From an uncultured Thiotrichaceae bacterium (GTDB lineage Bacteria; Pseudomonadota; Gammaproteobacteria; Thiotrichales; Thiotrichaceae), in the NCBI GenBank assembly GCA_902727985.1, contig CACVAY010000110.1:1-64000 (forward strand): a stretch of 64,000 nt of DNA, in the 5' to 3' direction. The position numbers were made by a program, and so were the translations under genes. Below the pieces are notes generated by a model. That model did no database searches and was not told the origin of the DNA. It saw only the letters and a list, made by a program, of their open reading frames with translations. Positions 63,503 through 64,000 of this stretch are shown piece by piece; positions within the stretch are counted from its first letter, which is position 1, and the number at the start of each line of letters is the position of its first letter.

Positions 63503-64000
63503 TTAGGGGTTTCCGATTTTGTGACCGACTTTTACTGCATTATCTGATTTTGTGACCAGCGCATAACTATAATGCTGATTAACATCATACACGACCATTG
63601 TGCCGATACGCTCTGGAGGCAGCTTTACTGAAACAGGCTTTTCGTTGTGTAATTTGCCGTAGCGTTTTTCGTAAGGATCATCCGCAAGGCGTGGCGAAGT
63701 GTAAACACCTAATACATGCCCTGCTCGAATACCATCTCTAGCACCACGATTGATAATAGCGATCATGCGCTGACCGATGATGAGTTCTGCATCATAGAGA
63801 CTCATAACAGTGCCACGTACCTTAGTCGTAGGCAGACGCATTTCAATATCGAGTTCTGTTGGCTTATCTTCGACACGAATCAAGCGATCACCACGGCGAA
63901 TCTCACGATCAGACTTTTCAATAATAGTTGATGTGATGGTATTTGGTTGGGTAACGGTTAGCAAGCCATGATAGTCAATTTGTGTACCAAGTAATTCATT
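63503..64000 (-). CDS. LysM-type peptidoglycan-binding protein found upstream of dprA, truncated at window end
   Basis: ORF stays open to 64000 (NELLGTQIDYHGLLTVTQPN...); GRMIAIINRGARDGIRAGHVLGVY-type C-terminus. Confidence 0.7.
   Translation of the reverse strand, partial: NELLGTQIDYHGLLTVTQPNTITSTIIEKSDREIRRGDRLIRVEDKPTELDIEMRLPTTKVRGTVMSLYDAELIIGQRMIAIINRGARDGIRAGHVLGVYTSPRLADDPYEKRYGKLHNEKPVSVKLPPERIGTMVVYDVNQHYSYALVTKSDNAVKVGHKIGNP

Overview
Chromosomal core region of an AT-rich gammaproteobacterium (taxon inferred only from gene content and order). It includes the replication-origin neighbourhood (gyrB-recF-dnaN-dnaA, read leftward). The rest is mostly housekeeping: rpsF-rpsR-DUF2232-rplI, argF/argD, alaA-like, typA, gpsA-secB-grxC-rhodanese, hisC-tyrA, apaH, glyQS, nadE-tmcA, pilSR, ycaO, tatD, gpmI, thiO, ctpA, envC-like, prlC, htpG, tsaC, topA, smg, dprA. 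I saw no mobile element, CRISPR array, rRNA or convincing tRNA. The most notable non-ORF signals are: (1) a candidate oriC about 2 kb upstream of dnaA, between a Rieske gene and an SDR-like gene, with perfect DnaA boxes and a DnaA-trio/GC-rich/DnaA-box arrangement; (2) two perfect 16-bp parS palindromes 47 bp apart at the recF-gyrB junction, one inside the recF coding sequence; (3) a decayed DJ-1/PfpI pseudogene whose start codon overlaps the ctpA stop; (4) a sigma32-type promoter upstream of htpG; (5) a BigR/SqrR-like ArsR regulator with a Cys pair, an AT-rich palindrome and a downstream rhodanese gene; (6) a highly basic secreted three-repeat protein preceded by nested inverted and direct repeats. 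I found no clear multi-gene novel defence or biosynthetic system. All family calls come from reading the translations, not from searches.
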